A DNA stretch of 43,223 nucleotides from Scleroderma bovista (taxonomy: Eukaryota; Basidiomycota; Agaricomycetes; Boletales; Sclerodermataceae): NCBI GenBank assembly GCA_037178675.1, contig JAYMGJ010000439.1, positions 1 to 43,223 on the forward strand. Direction: 5' to 3'. The notes beneath the pieces are model-generated. The model was not told where the DNA came from. It ran no database searches and saw only the letters and a program-made list of their open reading frames with translations. Position numbers and translations under genes: made by a program. Shown here piece after piece: positions 9,801 to 20,147 of this stretch. Position 1 is the stretch's first letter, and every line of letters begins with the position of its first letter.

Positions 9801-11575
9801 AACGTGAACGTAGAGCGCCATTGCGCCCCGGTAACGTGTATGGTGAGCAGCGGCATCCCGTTGAGCAACTCCGGGATATTGAAAGTGCCTCTCGATGGCG
9901 AGAAACAGTGGGTGAGGCCCCTAGGCCCCCACAACCGGACACACCAGACCATGTTCCTGGTGGTTTCCCCAACACCTCTGCAATGCCCAGTGAGGAAGAT
10001 GTGCAAAAGATGTGCGAGGAAGGGGGAGCAAACCTAGTCCGTTATCTGATGGGCAAAGCCCTTGAAACCCATGACCCTCAATATGAGAGTGTCCGCAACT
10101 GGTCCTATAAGGACATTGCTCGCTTACCCCAAGCTGAGCAGAAACTCTGGCGACTTGCTTGCCAAGAAGAGCTCGACGTGCTGCGAAAGCGCAAGGTCTT
10201 TGAGCTAGTTGACCGTCCCCGAGACCGGAAGGTCATTAAGAATTGATGGGTCTTCGACGTAAAGTCGGATGGCTGCAAGAAAGCCCACTTAGTAGCGAAA
10301 GGCTTCTCCCAGGTCTTCTCACCAGTCGTGCGCTTTGAAACAGTGCGCCTCATGCTTGTGCTTGCCGCACTTGAAAACTGGTATATCACTGGACTCGACG
10401 TTCAGAGTGCCTACTTGTATGGCAAGCTCGACGAAGAGATCTATATGGAACAACCTGAAGGGTTTGCAGTTCCTGGGCAAGAGCGCAAAGTGCTCCGCCT
10501 TTGGCGTGCCCTCTATGGCCTCAAACAGGCTGGCCTAGCTTGGTGGCGCACACTCGATGAGTCTCTCAAAGAGCTCGGGTTTGAGCGCCTTAAGTCTGAA
10601 GCAGGCATCTTCTTCTACAAGAAGAAAGGCACCAACATCGTCATTGGGATTATCTACGTTGACGCCATTAAAGCGCAGTTCATGTGCAAATGGGAGTGCA
10701 GAGACCTTGGAGAACCTAAGGAGTTCCTCCGAATGTGAATCACTCGCAAGGGTTGCGCTATCCACCTGGATCAATGCGCGTACCTCCAAAAGGTCATCAA
10801 ATGCTGCGGCATGCTTAATGCAAAGTCCGCAAGCACCCCACTGCCGGCTGGCTACTATGCCGCCAAAAATACAGAGCCTGTTGATGCGGAACTCCGCTCC
10901 CATTTCCAGACAGTCATTGGGTCCCTTCTGTACCTTATGTTAGGCACTAGGCCCGACATTGCCTTTGCAGTCACCCATCTCTCGCGCCATGCTGCGAACC
11001 CATCCCAGGACCACCTCTCCAAAGCGCTTTATATCTGTCGCTACTTGATTGGTACACCTAACTATTCCCTAGTGTACAATGGTGGATCCGGTGCTGGCCT
11101 GATTGCATGCATGGACTCAGATTGGGGATCAGACCCTATCTCTCGCCTCTCGCAGACAGGTTTCTACCTGAAACTTGCAGATGGCTTGATCAGTTGGACT
11201 TCTCGTGCGCAGAAGACTATTGCGTACTCGTCCACTGAGGCTGAATACATGGCTTTGAGCGATTGCGCTCGCCAAGTTACCTGGATTCGGAGTTTACTCG
11301 GTGAGCTCGGCTATAAGCTGAAAGCTATCCCAATTTGCGGTGATAATCAGGGGTCCATATTCATGGCATCCAACCCTGTAACGGAGCCTCGCTCCAAGCA
11401 CATCGACATCCGCTACCACGGAATCCGCGAGTCAGTCACGAAAGGTAACGTGGAACTATTCTTCATTGATGGTGCTGAGAATCCCGCCGATCTGCTCACC
11501 AAGAACTTACCACGCAAGAAATTTGCGAAGTTCAGAGCTCAACTAGGCTTACAATTTCCCTCTGGCAGCATCTAG
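6828..11575 (+). pseudogene. Copia Pol polyprotein (protease, integrase, RT, RNase H), broken
   Basis: One frame runs from about 6830 to the TAG at 11573-11575, with the Gag tail first. The protease motif LLDSGASHH has its catalytic Asp at about 7598. A degenerate pre-integrase zinc finger follows (HRRFRHP, then CPGCALGK, about 8015-8130). Integrase D-D-E residues lie in LVHSDLK (about 8200), MSDAGGEYK (about 8390) and GRAEH (about 8500). RT occupies about 10250-10740 and RNase H 11080-11480, with STEAEYMAL and GDNQGS. A MITE interrupts the integrase-RT linker at 8923-9472 and, with its 8 bp duplication, preserves the frame. Premature TGA codons are at 9506, 10244 and 10736. RT has lost residues after KGFSQ and again directly after YVD, removing the catalytic YVDD box. 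The product cannot be active. Confidence 0.92.
8923..9472 (+). mobile_element. hAT-type MITE, copy 1
   Basis: 550 bp with terminal inverted repeats TAGAGTTTAAAAGTCCAGTC and its complement. It is flanked by the 8 bp duplication TTCGGAAG (8915-8922 and 9473-9480). An 8 bp duplication fitting nTnnnnAn and a TAG-type terminus are hAT hallmarks. There is no transposase frame. Subterminal ACTGGAC and CCGGTTTT motifs recur at both ends. A near-identical copy lies inverted at 34254-34804. Confidence 0.9.
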
Positions 11576-11608
11576 CGCCTTATTCGCTGAAGTGCTCTAC
11601 GTGCAGCA

Positions 11609-11621
11609 CAGCAAGGGGGAG
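11609..11621 (+). promoter_or_regulatory. Polypurine tract of the copia element
   Basis: CAGCAAGGGGGAG abuts the 3' LTR, in the standard place for plus-strand priming. Confidence 0.8.
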
Positions 11622-11923
11622 TGTTGAAGTTGCACGTGCACCCGGCATAAACTGTCGACGAAGTGCGCACAAGACTGTGACCCATATTAGTGTAGACTTA
11701 GTAATAGTCCTCTTTAGAGTAGGTGTTACATGTCACATGTCACATGTCACACGTCACATGTCACAGTCACGTGTCACACTATTTGTTGTATATAAACAGC
11801 GTCCACCGCTTATATAATATAACAGCTCTTGACCAGCTACCGCTACCATCTCAGGTTGTGCACTCCACCCAACAGGTGAGTTGGAGTAGCAGTTCCTCTA
11901 CGTATATAGGTATTGCTTCAACA
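11622..11923 (+). repeat. 3' LTR of the copia element
   Basis: 302 bp, same termini as the 5' LTR. The extra 27 bp are additional ACATGTCAC/CACGTGTCAC units. It is followed by the target duplication TCCTC (11924-11928). Confidence 0.95.
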
Positions 11924-11928
11924 TCCTC

Positions 11929-12240
11929 CGCTTCTGGCATGTTGTATTGCATCACTCTGATAGTCTTTACTATATGGGGATCATGAAGTCGTGGAAGGAG
12001 GAAAGAATACGTGTTCCCCTTATCACTTGCTTGATTGTTGTCATCTCCATTATTACCAACCTCCGATGCCACGCCGTCCTTACTCTCCTCGTTTGAACCC
12101 TCACCAGAGCCAATACTTTCTTTGATCTCATCCTCATCATCTAAGGGCGAAGAACTTCCCCTAAAGTCTTCCGTATCCTTGGTGCCCTAAGCTGGGGAGA
12201 TGAAGGGTGTCACTCGGACAGCGTGCATTTATCTTTGTCA
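11929..12240 (-). CDS. Hypothetical acidic frame truncated by the copia insertion
   Basis: On the minus strand about 12190-11929 stays open. An Asp/Glu/Ser-rich stretch (SSSPLDDEDEIKESIGSG) is followed by NTYSFLLPRLHDPHIVKT and ends at the insertion site. I do not recognise it. It may be part of the same captured fragment as the GYP7-like text just upstream. Confidence 0.3.
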
Positions 12241-12424
12241 TCACCTTTGCCTCACTCTCATCTTAGCTCTCTGAAACCCTTGCACTACCGTCTCAAGGGC
12301 TCCCGTCGGCACTCCCAGTGAGTGCTCCAGAAACTCTTCTTTCGTGCATAGGTCTCCAACGCCGACCCATTTGCATGGGCTCACAAGCTTGCACGACTCG
12401 ATCTCGACTCCAACAACGAATATA

Positions 12425-12904
12425 TGGATGTCAATGGAATCGAGAATGCGTATGATTCCGCTCTTAACGTAGGGAGGTTGATCAGACTGCATCTGGGCTG
12501 GGGATCAGTGATGACAAATGAAAGGAATGAACCAGACTGGAGACGTTCATCCTCGTCTTCCAAGTTCATTCTGTCCTCAGTCTTTACAAACTTATCCCAC
12601 TCCTCTGTACCTCTTTCATTGAGCAAGCTCTCGGGTATCTATGCAAGCAGATACGTTGAATTGACTGCCTCCTGAAGCGATGGTGAGCAATCGAGGTGGC
12701 ATTGGGTGCACTGGAAGGGACATACACGCTTAACAAGAGCCACGAAGCCCGGGATGTTGTCCCTGGCATAGGTTGTGGGGTAGACGTAGACCTTGGACTT
12801 GCTATAGAGTAGCCTGTATTTACTTTCCTCTAATACTGAGGCGGCCGAGTTGTCATCACCGCGGCTACCATAGATATAGTTTATTTCGACCATAGAATCC
12901 GACT
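12425..12904 (-). pseudogene. GYP7: N-terminal fragment of a GYP7/TBC1D15-type Rab GTPase-activating protein
   Basis: The minus strand reads YRLLYSKSKVYVYPTTYARD and DNIPGFVALVKR. After a 54 nt intron (12725-12672, GTATGT to CTTCAG) comes IPESLLNERGTEEWDKFVKT, and after another likely intron LPTLRAESYAFSIPLTSIYS. These match my memory of the N-terminal Rab-binding region of fungal Gyp7, which activates GTP hydrolysis by Ypt7-type Rabs at the vacuole. The tryptophan expected before IPESLL is a TAG stop (12639-12641), and the frame dissolves after SIYSLL. The TBC catalytic domain is absent, so this is an inert fragment with introns retained. The TAG is not in a CpG context, unlike most stops in the window. 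Confidence 0.75.
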
Positions 12905-13019
12905 GCAGAAGGAGAGCGGCTATGGGGTTTCATGCTCAAAAATTTGGCGCAGGCCACTTACCAAGGTCGTCCAGAGAGAACCATTTGATAACGAAGGATG
13001 GTGAGACTTGGCCCCAGAC

Positions 13020-13513
13020 ATGGATGTCATGAATATTCGTCAGTTCAACTGTACACCTCATCCTTACTGGTTGCCCAACTTCATGGATGTGTTCACATGG
13101 AGTTTGCCGTTCGTTGGCGAGAAAAGTTTGCATTGTTTTGCATTCAAATGAAACACGTACTGATTTGGGTCACTAGTCACGGATATGTTGGCCGTGCTGA
13201 ACACCTGCAGCAAGGAGGAACTCAAGGAGTTGGACGACGAAAGTTTGGTTTCACCCACCGCATTACCAGGGGACCAGCTCAAGCGGAGGAAAGTAATCAA
13301 GAACAAGATCCTCGCTGTTGGATGCATGGCGCAAGTGTTTGCACTCCTGCGGTTGGTTATCTTCCTTGTTAACATTGCCTGATGGCTTATGCATCGAATA
13401 GTGAGGAATCTGAAAAAGTTTCCAAGCTGAAGAGTATTTCCGGCTCAAGCAAATTACCATATGGAATGCTTGTGCTAGGTACAGAAGGTATCAAAGACAT
13501 GATTACAGGATAG
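13020..13513 (+). pseudogene. CNA1: Internal fragment of calcineurin A (PP2B catalytic subunit)
   Basis: Three exons read [16 protein letters not shown] and [12 protein letters not shown]; then TDMLAVLNTCSKEELKELD through IKNKILAVG; then [19 protein letters not shown] and LGTEGIKDM. They are separated by clean introns at 13126-13176 (51 nt) and 13352-13401 (50 nt), with phases that join correctly. This covers the end of the phosphatase domain, the calcineurin B-binding helix and the linker. The metal-binding catalytic core and the autoinhibitory tail are missing. It starts abruptly near 13020 and ends at a stop near 13511. Two expected arginines in the ILAVG-R-M-x-R region read Cys and Gln, both CpG-transition outcomes. 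Confidence 0.85.
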
Positions 13514-13609
13514 GGAAAGCTGCCAGCATAGGTCGTTCCACTAATGTGTCTCTGGGCGCACGGCAGTGGTGGCGGTGACTGTCATCGACGCCGTCATGCC
13601 ACTGGCCCA

Positions 13610-14110
13610 TGGTAGAGGAGAACGAGATGGGGGTCGAGCAAACTCGACAACCGCCACTCTCGTCCTCCTCAAGCCCAGCGTGGCATAGACATGGGCCAAG
13701 CGAGTTTACAGCAGCGATGCATTTGGAGGTGAGAGGCAACGCCAAGCTGTGAAGAAGAGAACGAGATGGGGGCCGAGCAAACTCGACAACCGCCACTTTC
13801 GTCCTCCTCAAGCCCAGCGTGGGATGGACATGGGCCAAGGGAGTTTGTGATGGCGATGCATATGAGCCCGGAGGTGTGAGGTAACGCAAAACTGTGAAGA
13901 AGAGAATGAAATGAGGGCCGAGCAAACTCGACAACCGCCACTCTCGTCCTCCTCAAGCCCAGTGTGGCATAGACATGGGCCAAGGGAGTTTACGATGGCG
14001 ATGTATATGAGGGAGGTGTGAGGTAACGCCAAGCTGTGAAGAAGCGAATGAGATGGGGGTCGAGCAAACTCGACAACCACCACTCTCGTCCTCCTCAAGC
14101 ATGGCAGAAG
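13610..14110. repeat. Tandem repeat, about 142 bp, four copies
   Basis: The landmark GAGCAAACTCGACAACC occurs at 13636, 13775, 13920 and 14062 (spacing 139, 145, 142). Units share TCGTCCTCCTCAAGCCCAG and GAGATGGGGGTCGAGC. The overlapping minus-strand frames here are by-products of the repeat. Confidence 0.9.
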
Positions 14111-14649
14111 GCTCGTGATGGTAGGTGGCAAACGAAGGAGCGTTAGAAAAGATATCACAGGGAAAATGAAAGCATTGAATGATTTTGCAAACAATATCAA
14201 ACAGATGTGGAATGAGATCAGGTTATCCCGGACAATTTACATGCTGTGCAGGGCTTTCCAAAAAAGGGTATGGAAGGGGGGTCACAGCACCCTCGTTCCG
14301 TTGATTTCCGAATGGTAGGTGACCCTTATGTAAGCAGTCCTCCTCCTGTGCTTGTAGTGCGCGATGAGGCGGCCTGGCCGGATCGACATCGCTCAATTGT
14401 GCTGGAGTACTAGGTAGTACATGTGCAATATATTGCGTCGTCCCTACTACAGACCGTACTACGTGGCTAGCAGGACTGATTCGACGGAAAAAGGGGGCGC
14501 ACTGCGCGCCAAGTCCCCTGTTGACTGTCCGCCCGCAACTAGGTGGAGGGGAGGGCGTCGTCCGGCGATGAAAAACTGCGCAGGGTCTGCTGGAACGTTC
14601 GGATGGATGCGGCAGCGGCGTTGGCGTGCGTTCATTGGCGTGGATGGGG
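14111..14649. other. No recognised gene
   Basis: Nothing convincing on either strand. Short frames overlap with no family similarity, and composition is mixed. Confidence 0.4.
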
Positions 14650-15200
14650 CTGAGGGCACCTCGACAGTATGATTGATGCCAAGTTTGAGGCACAAATGGA
14701 GTGGCTTACCCGGAGTAGCATGCCCTAGGGACGGATTGTTGAGGAGGCACCATGGTGCTTGCCATGGCACGCCTGGAGTGCTTGAAAGGGAGCGGGAGCA
14801 GCTTGGAATGATGTACTAATAGTACAATTAATGCCAAGCTCTGTGTGCAAATTGAGCGAGCTCACTGTGCAAAAAAAAACACCCCAAATGCGCAAAATCA
14901 CGCGTAGATGGTTCTGGGGATGTCCACAGGACATCGCGGTGCAAACTGCGAAAGGAGTGGGAATGGTGTATGATTAATATGCCAAGTTCAGTATGCAGAT
15001 GGAGCGAGCTCACTGTTAAAGCGTCCAAAGCCGCGAAATGGCGCAGGGACGGTTAGGGAGGCGTCCACAGGGCATCTTGTTCCATACAGCGGCACGGCCA
15101 GGGTGCAAAGGGGTGGAAGTGACGTCTGGTTACGTGGCGCCGAGCTCTGTTTCGCAAATGGAGCGAGCTCGCTGTTAAAAGTGTTCAAAACCGCAAAAGA
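14650..15200. repeat. Diverged tandem repeat, about 150-160 bp
   Basis: GAGCGAGCTCACTGT or a close variant occurs at 14854, 15002 and 15161. Each copy is preceded by GCCAAG or GCCGAG text and followed by CAAAA or TTAAA. A more degenerate copy lies near 14680-14710. No coding role seen. Confidence 0.75.
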
Positions 15201-15640
15201 AAAAGGGAACCATACCAGGCGCAAGGTCGAGGGGAAGCCTGTGACTGCGAAGGTTTCGTCGCCGCAGGTGGGGGGGCCCAACAGATCTAAATAAACGCGA
15301 GGACCTTAGTAGGGAGGTTCCTCCCGGCACTTACGGGCCGCATTCGCTTGTGCTGTAAAAATTACGGTGTTTATGGAAATTTACACCTTCGCCCACTTTG
15401 CAGACTTTGTAGTGCTGTCCAGACCTACAAACAATACCTAGTAGTTAGTACCACGTCCGCCCAACCATCACACCTTCCAAATTGAGTAAGCTTAATAAGC
15501 CAGCGGTGTCCAGCTCAACGGCTTCGTCTGCCGCCACGCCTTCCTTGTCGCCGTGCATGATCACTAGCTATCGCTGCGCCCCGACGTGTAATGCTGTCTC
15601 TCATGTCTTCCCCCTCCCCCTCCCCCTCTTTCCCCACAAG
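15201..15640. other. No recognised gene
   Basis: Non-coding as far as I can see, with a cytosine-rich tract (CCCCCTCCCCCTCCCCC near 15609). It ends where similarity to SF3B1 begins. Confidence 0.4.
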
Positions 15641-16782
15641 GCTCAGGCTGTACGTTCATTGACATCGAGCCTCTCCCTTGTTGCTGAGAAATCTTAGGCC
15701 CATACGGAAGGTCGTGAGATCGTATCCTATCTGACAAAGGCGGCCAGTCTTGCACGCATGATCTCTGCAATGCGTCCGGATATCGACCATGCTGGCAGGT
15801 ATGTTCACAATGCTATGGTTCGTGTCTTCTCTGATGAGTTGCCTCTGCGCCCAGTATCCCCTCACTCCCTCCCCTTCCTCACGTCCGTTTGCCGTAGCAA
15901 TTTCTTTTTGGCAAGCCCACCACACTGGTATTCGTATTGTCAAACAAATTGCAATCATGATGGGCTGTGCTGTGCTTCCCCCACTTGCGCAACCTTGTCG
16001 GTTGCACCGCTCATGGACTCACCGACGAGCAACAGAAGGTGCAGTGGACTATGACTGCCCTCGCTATTGCTTCCCTGGCGGAAGCCGCTGCGCCATACGG
16101 TATCGAGTCATTCGACAAAGTGCTGAAGCCACTGGCTCAGTATTCATCAGCACACCGTGGCAAGGGTCTCGCCGCCTTCCTGAAGGCCATCAGTTTCATT
16201 ATCCCACTTACGGATCGTGAGTACGCTTTGTATTACTACTATACGAAGGAGGTCACTGTCATTCTTGTTCGGGAGTTCCAAACGTCAGATGTGAAGAGAT
16301 GAAGAAGATCGTTTTGAAAGTTGTCAAACAATGCGCTGCTACGGAGGGTGTTACTGCTCAGTACATTGAGCAGGGCATCCTGCCTGACTTCGGTTTGCCG
16401 CATGGCCCTGGACCGACGGAACTACCGCCAAGTGGTCGAGACGACCGTCGAACTGGCTCAGAAATCAGGGGTCCTTGGAGATTGTGAGAGGATAGTGAAT
16501 GACCTCAAAGACAAAGTAGAACCATACCACAAAATGGTCATGGAGACCATCGCCAAAGTCATTGCCACGCTGGGTGCTTTGGACATTGATGAACACCTCG
16601 AAGTACGTCTTGTGGATGGTATCATCTATGCCTTCCAAGAGCAGACAACCGAAAACCAAGTCATACTTGATGTGTTCGGTACTGTCATCAATGCTCTAGG
16701 CATTCACATGAAGCCGTACCTCACCCAGATCATGGCTACTATCCTCTGGCGGTTGAACAGCAAGAGTGCCAAAGTCCGTTGA
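15641..16782 (+). pseudogene. SF3B1: HEAT-repeat fragment of splicing factor SF3B1 (Hsh155/Prp10)
   Basis: Successive frames read [17 protein letters not shown]-like debris, [17 protein letters not shown] and [20 protein letters not shown]. These are followed by [75 protein letters not shown] and [11 protein letters not shown]. This is the middle of the SF3B1 HEAT solenoid, the branch-site-binding core of the U2 snRNP. At least four frameshifts and several stops break it. No intron is evident across about 1.1 kb, so it is either a processed copy or an intron-free piece of the gene. It begins at about the VRPYVH-equivalent segment and ends at SAKVR. Confidence 0.9.
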
Positions 16783-16854
16783 CAGGCATCATTGATCCGA
16801 TTATCGATTACTATGTCCGTGACTCGTGCGCTGACCAACTGCAACACATGATTA

Positions 16855-18354
16855 CCTGCAGGCAACCGCTATAAAGTTTACCCTCAGCCAAAGCTCCCAG
16901 GTGCGGACTGCTTCCTCTGGTTGATGCTCTGGATACGCTGGCTCGAGCAGGTCCACTACCAACGTCCGCTCGCCCCTGATGACCCCATCTTCCCAGCGAT
17001 GGGTGCCAATGGCATTGTACAGCCATGTCTTGCAGTTTCATCTGACACTGTGCAGCAGTGGATCAATGAGGCAACGACAGGTGCTGGGATTTCTGGGTCT
17101 TTCTCAACCCATTGCTTCTGGCACGGGGGTGCACAGTACCACTTTATCCTGGGTCGTGCTGGCCGGCGCTGGTCCCTGAAAAAGCCAACTGGTGGGGCGG
17201 CTGGGCCGAGGGGGAGAACATAAGTTTTTCGATACTTTAATACCTGGCGACCAATCTGCGCTGACTCGCTCTCCTCCTCCAGCACAACACACTCATCTGT
17301 TACCTTCTTGACGAGCTGCACAGCTATGAGACGGACTACTCTGACGCATTGGCGCCGATCGAATGGAATACAGAAGACTCCTTGGCAGGCGAGTCTGCGC
17401 TCATGCAACCTGTCACTGCAGAGGTCCGCATGACCCATGAGTCCATCACGTCCAATATTGTCGGCCTATGGAACAAGATGGGCCAGGTCAGCGAATCCGT
17501 TCACAAGGTCAGCGAGTGTGTCCAGGAGCTCGCCACCATCATTCGCCAGGGCGCTCCGCAACCAATGGGCCAGCCTGGCACAACATGCTGTCACCAGTGT
17601 TCGGGCAGCACCATGCCTAGTGCTCGGAGCACGCAGCCCTCGCAGCCCTCGTCATCTTCGGGCACACCAGGTGCCATAGTGGTACCGCCATGGCCACAGC
17701 CATTGCACCCGGGTGGCCCAACCTCCTCTGTGCGTGACCCCCGTCCAGTACCTGCCATTGTCGTTCCTGGGACGACCACTGCCACAAGTTGCACCAGCGC
17801 GTCCACCGCCGGCCAGCCAGTGAACTCCCCGCTGCACACCCACCGCTCGACGGCCGCCGCAGGCTGGGCTTGTCATTCCAAACCTGCCGCCCAAGCTGTC
17901 AGACGGCACCAGGCATCACAAACGCAATTCCTGGTGGGACATTGTCGCCCACTGGCTTGCTGGCGATCCCGCGCGTGGCCTTGACGTTCCCTTGAAGGAT
18001 TGGCCCCCAGACTGGTACCAGGGTCGCAACCGCCCCCTCACCTCCAAGTATGGCCAGCACGCAACGGTCGCGCTCGAGTTCATTGAGGTGTGAGTACCGT
18101 CTTCTTTCCATCTCGCCTTGAAGCCGCTTACAAACCGTCGCGATCGATGCTCTTTGACTCACAGTTTCCAGTCCAACGAACCTCGCTTCCTCGCCACCTA
18201 CCCCGAGGCTGAAGAGGGCCACTCCTGGCTCCTTGAAGCCATCAGGGCCACAGAGCGCGAGCGCTCTGGCGAAGGCAGGTCATGCAAGCCTTCCCCCACT
18301 GTCCCCCTTGCTGCCAGCACTGCTGCTTGCGTCGCCACTTCGGTCGACCACTAG
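16855..18354 (+). pseudogene. Fragment of a fungal tyrosine-recombinase-like protein
   Basis: Text begins after a possible acceptor (CCTGCAG) with YKVYPQPKLPGADCFLWL and continues PIFPAMGANGI, DTVQQWINEATTGAGI and FSTHCFWHGGAQYHF. In another frame come WWGGWAEGE, then YLLDELHSYETDYSDALAPI and a long Ser/Pro linker. The tail reads DVPLKDWPPDWYQGRNRP, and after an intron at 18090-18164 ends at the TAG at 18352. This matches a basidiomycete family of phage-integrase-fold DNA breaking-rejoining enzymes that I know as repeat-associated. The H-x-x-R box is damaged: Arg reads Trp, and the next residue, usually also basic, reads His. Frames change near 17190 and 17865. The N-terminal half is missing. 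Confidence 0.7.
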
Positions 18355-18850
18355 TAGCACGGCCTTCGTTCACACCTCCCTGCATCCTCTTATCTCTCTC
18401 ATTCTGCTTTCCCTCAGCTCTCGGGCCTCCCACCATGTCCTTCATCTCTTGTTTTCTCTCGCTTTGCTTCCCCTTCCGCCGCATCTACTATCATAAGCCA
18501 CGACTAGTACGGCCACTGCTCAGTGGGCTCTCTGACCGCTTTTACTGTGTGCATTGTTCAACGACCCGCTTTTCGCTTTGGCTCTTTTTTTTTCTCCTTT
18601 TTTCTTTGTATTACCATCACTGTTCTCGTCCCCCCCCCCTCCATAGTACTACTAACCATGCTTTTTATTTTTTTATCCTACCATCGGACCTAGCCTACTA
18701 TTATCCAGTCTACCTCGTAGTCCCGTTTCGCATGTCCGCTCTGTCTCTGTTCTGTTTGGCTCACCTCCCTCCTTCCTTTTGACCATTACTACACCGCTAC
18801 TAGTATACTACCCGCTGACAGCTAATGGAATGACCCAATGCCCCGATCTG
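18355..18850 (+). other. Pyrimidine-rich non-coding stretch
   Basis: Very C/T-rich with runs of T and C (CTTTTTTTTTCTCC, GTCCCCCCCCCTCC). Likely 3' flank of the recombinase-like gene. No gene seen. Confidence 0.45.
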
Positions 18851-19149
18851 GGGGGTGCACCGCCACTGCACCGCTTGTAAATTTTCCAGATCAACCGCTT
18901 CGCATTCCTGTTCACACATGGCCAATTATATAGCATCAGCTCTTTTGCGTGTTCGAAGCCGACACGACTCCTTAGTTAGATACTGCAGATGTAGTATTTT
19001 TCTCCCTACTATTGTGGCTTCGCACATCTGTAGGAAAAGAGCGCTTGTTATATATATATTGTCATATAAAGGGCCTGATAACAAAAGATGTAGCCTGTGT
19101 GAGTCCGATGCAAAGGACTGGAAACAAGAGTAAGAAACTGCATCAGGCC

Positions 19150-19440
19150 GTCGATGGCATGCTGGTGCTGGTGAGGCCACCGTTGTTGTCATCACACTGG
19201 GGTGATGGTGCCGTCACCATCATGCTAGTGCTGATGCTGGCTGTCGTTGTCGTTGTCGTCATGCTGGTGCTGGTGTTGGCCGTCATTGTCATGCTGGTGG
19301 TGGGTGGCATCACTGTCGTGCTGGTGGAGCCGGTGTCAGCCGTTGTTGTCGTGCTGGAGCTGGAGCTAGTGGAGCCATCATTGTCATGCTGGTGGTGGGT
19401 AGGGCTGTCGCCGTCGCCTGGCTGGTGGTGGCACTGATGA
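19150..19440. repeat. Imperfect short tandem repeat (GTCGTT/CTGGTG type)
   Basis: Degenerate units such as GTCGTTGTCGTCATGCTGG and TGCTGGTGCTGGTG give hydrophobic Val/Leu frames that I do not regard as genes. A related patch lies at about 19745-19845. Confidence 0.6.
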
Positions 19441-20147
19441 GGCCACCGTCGTCTTCGTCATATGGAGGGTGCAAGGGATGTCGGATATGTGAACGGACAT
19501 ACGGTGTGAATCGTGACAGCTGGCATATAAGATTATGGAAGCTCACCGTGACAGTTGACCACTGGAAGGCCAGGTGCCAGTTTAGAGCTGGTTGTCACGA
19601 TCTTCGCCGAAAGATCCTCGATGCCCACTGGTGTGGGGGGTGACGCAGATGAGACAGGTGATGATATAAAATACATTGGCGAGGGAGTTTCTGGGGGCGA
19701 ACTGAATTAAGGCTGGTGTACAACGTCGACGATACTCACCCTTTGTGTTGATGGTGGCGGTAACCGTTCTCGTCATCATGCTTGGGTGGTTTGGCCGTCG
19801 CCCTTGTCGTGCAGGTGGTAGTAACCATTGTCGTCGTGTGGGGCAGTCAATGTGGTGGGAATTAGTCTCCCCAAGGCAGATCAAAGATTCGATGGAAGAC
19901 AATCGTTCCCTCTCCGACTGGAAGATAGGGCTGAGGCCAACAAAGCTGTGGAAATTCAGACACGTGATACGGTCACGTGAGAGACGCGGACATGTTATAT
20001 CGGAGGACACGCTCAGGCCACTAATTTCACTACTTATACTGCTCCATCCATACATTTAGAACTAACAAAATGGCCTGAACGAGCTGCGCCGCAAAGAAAG
20101 TTTTTGGCACGAAGCCCTCCCAGCGGCGGCCCCAGAAGCATCTCCAA
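19441..20147. other. Intergenic; possible promoter of the downstream gene
   Basis: No gene seen. Two CACGTG E-box-like palindromes lie close together at 19961-19966 and 19974-19979, about 175 bp before the ATG at 20148. They are candidate bHLH-type sites. No TATA box is obvious. Confidence 0.35.

Larger units (their letters stand above)
3156..11923 (+). mobile_element. Ty1/copia LTR retrotransposon with two nested insertions
   Basis: The element is bounded by LTRs beginning TGTTGAAG and ending CTTCAACA, an 8 bp perfect inversion. The flanking direct repeat TCCTC at 3151-3155 and 11924-11928 is the target-site duplication. Domain order is gag, protease, integrase, reverse transcriptase, RNase H, the diagnostic copia order. 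Without the 2.34 kb insertion in gag and the 558 bp MITE plus duplication in pol, the element would be close to 5.9 kb, normal for this superfamily. It sits in an array of captured gene fragments. It is dead: three in-frame TGA codons and two in-frame deletions in reverse transcriptase. Confidence 0.95.

Noticed and set aside
13503..14200. Minus-strand Cys/Ser-rich protein with repeated LEEDESGGCRVCS-like text
   Set aside because: This is the translation of the 142 bp tandem repeat with frame shifts between units.
19012..19437. Hydrophobic Val/Leu-rich frame that could be read as membrane segments
   Set aside because: Arises from GTCGTT/CTGGTG simple repeats. No start context or conserved pattern.
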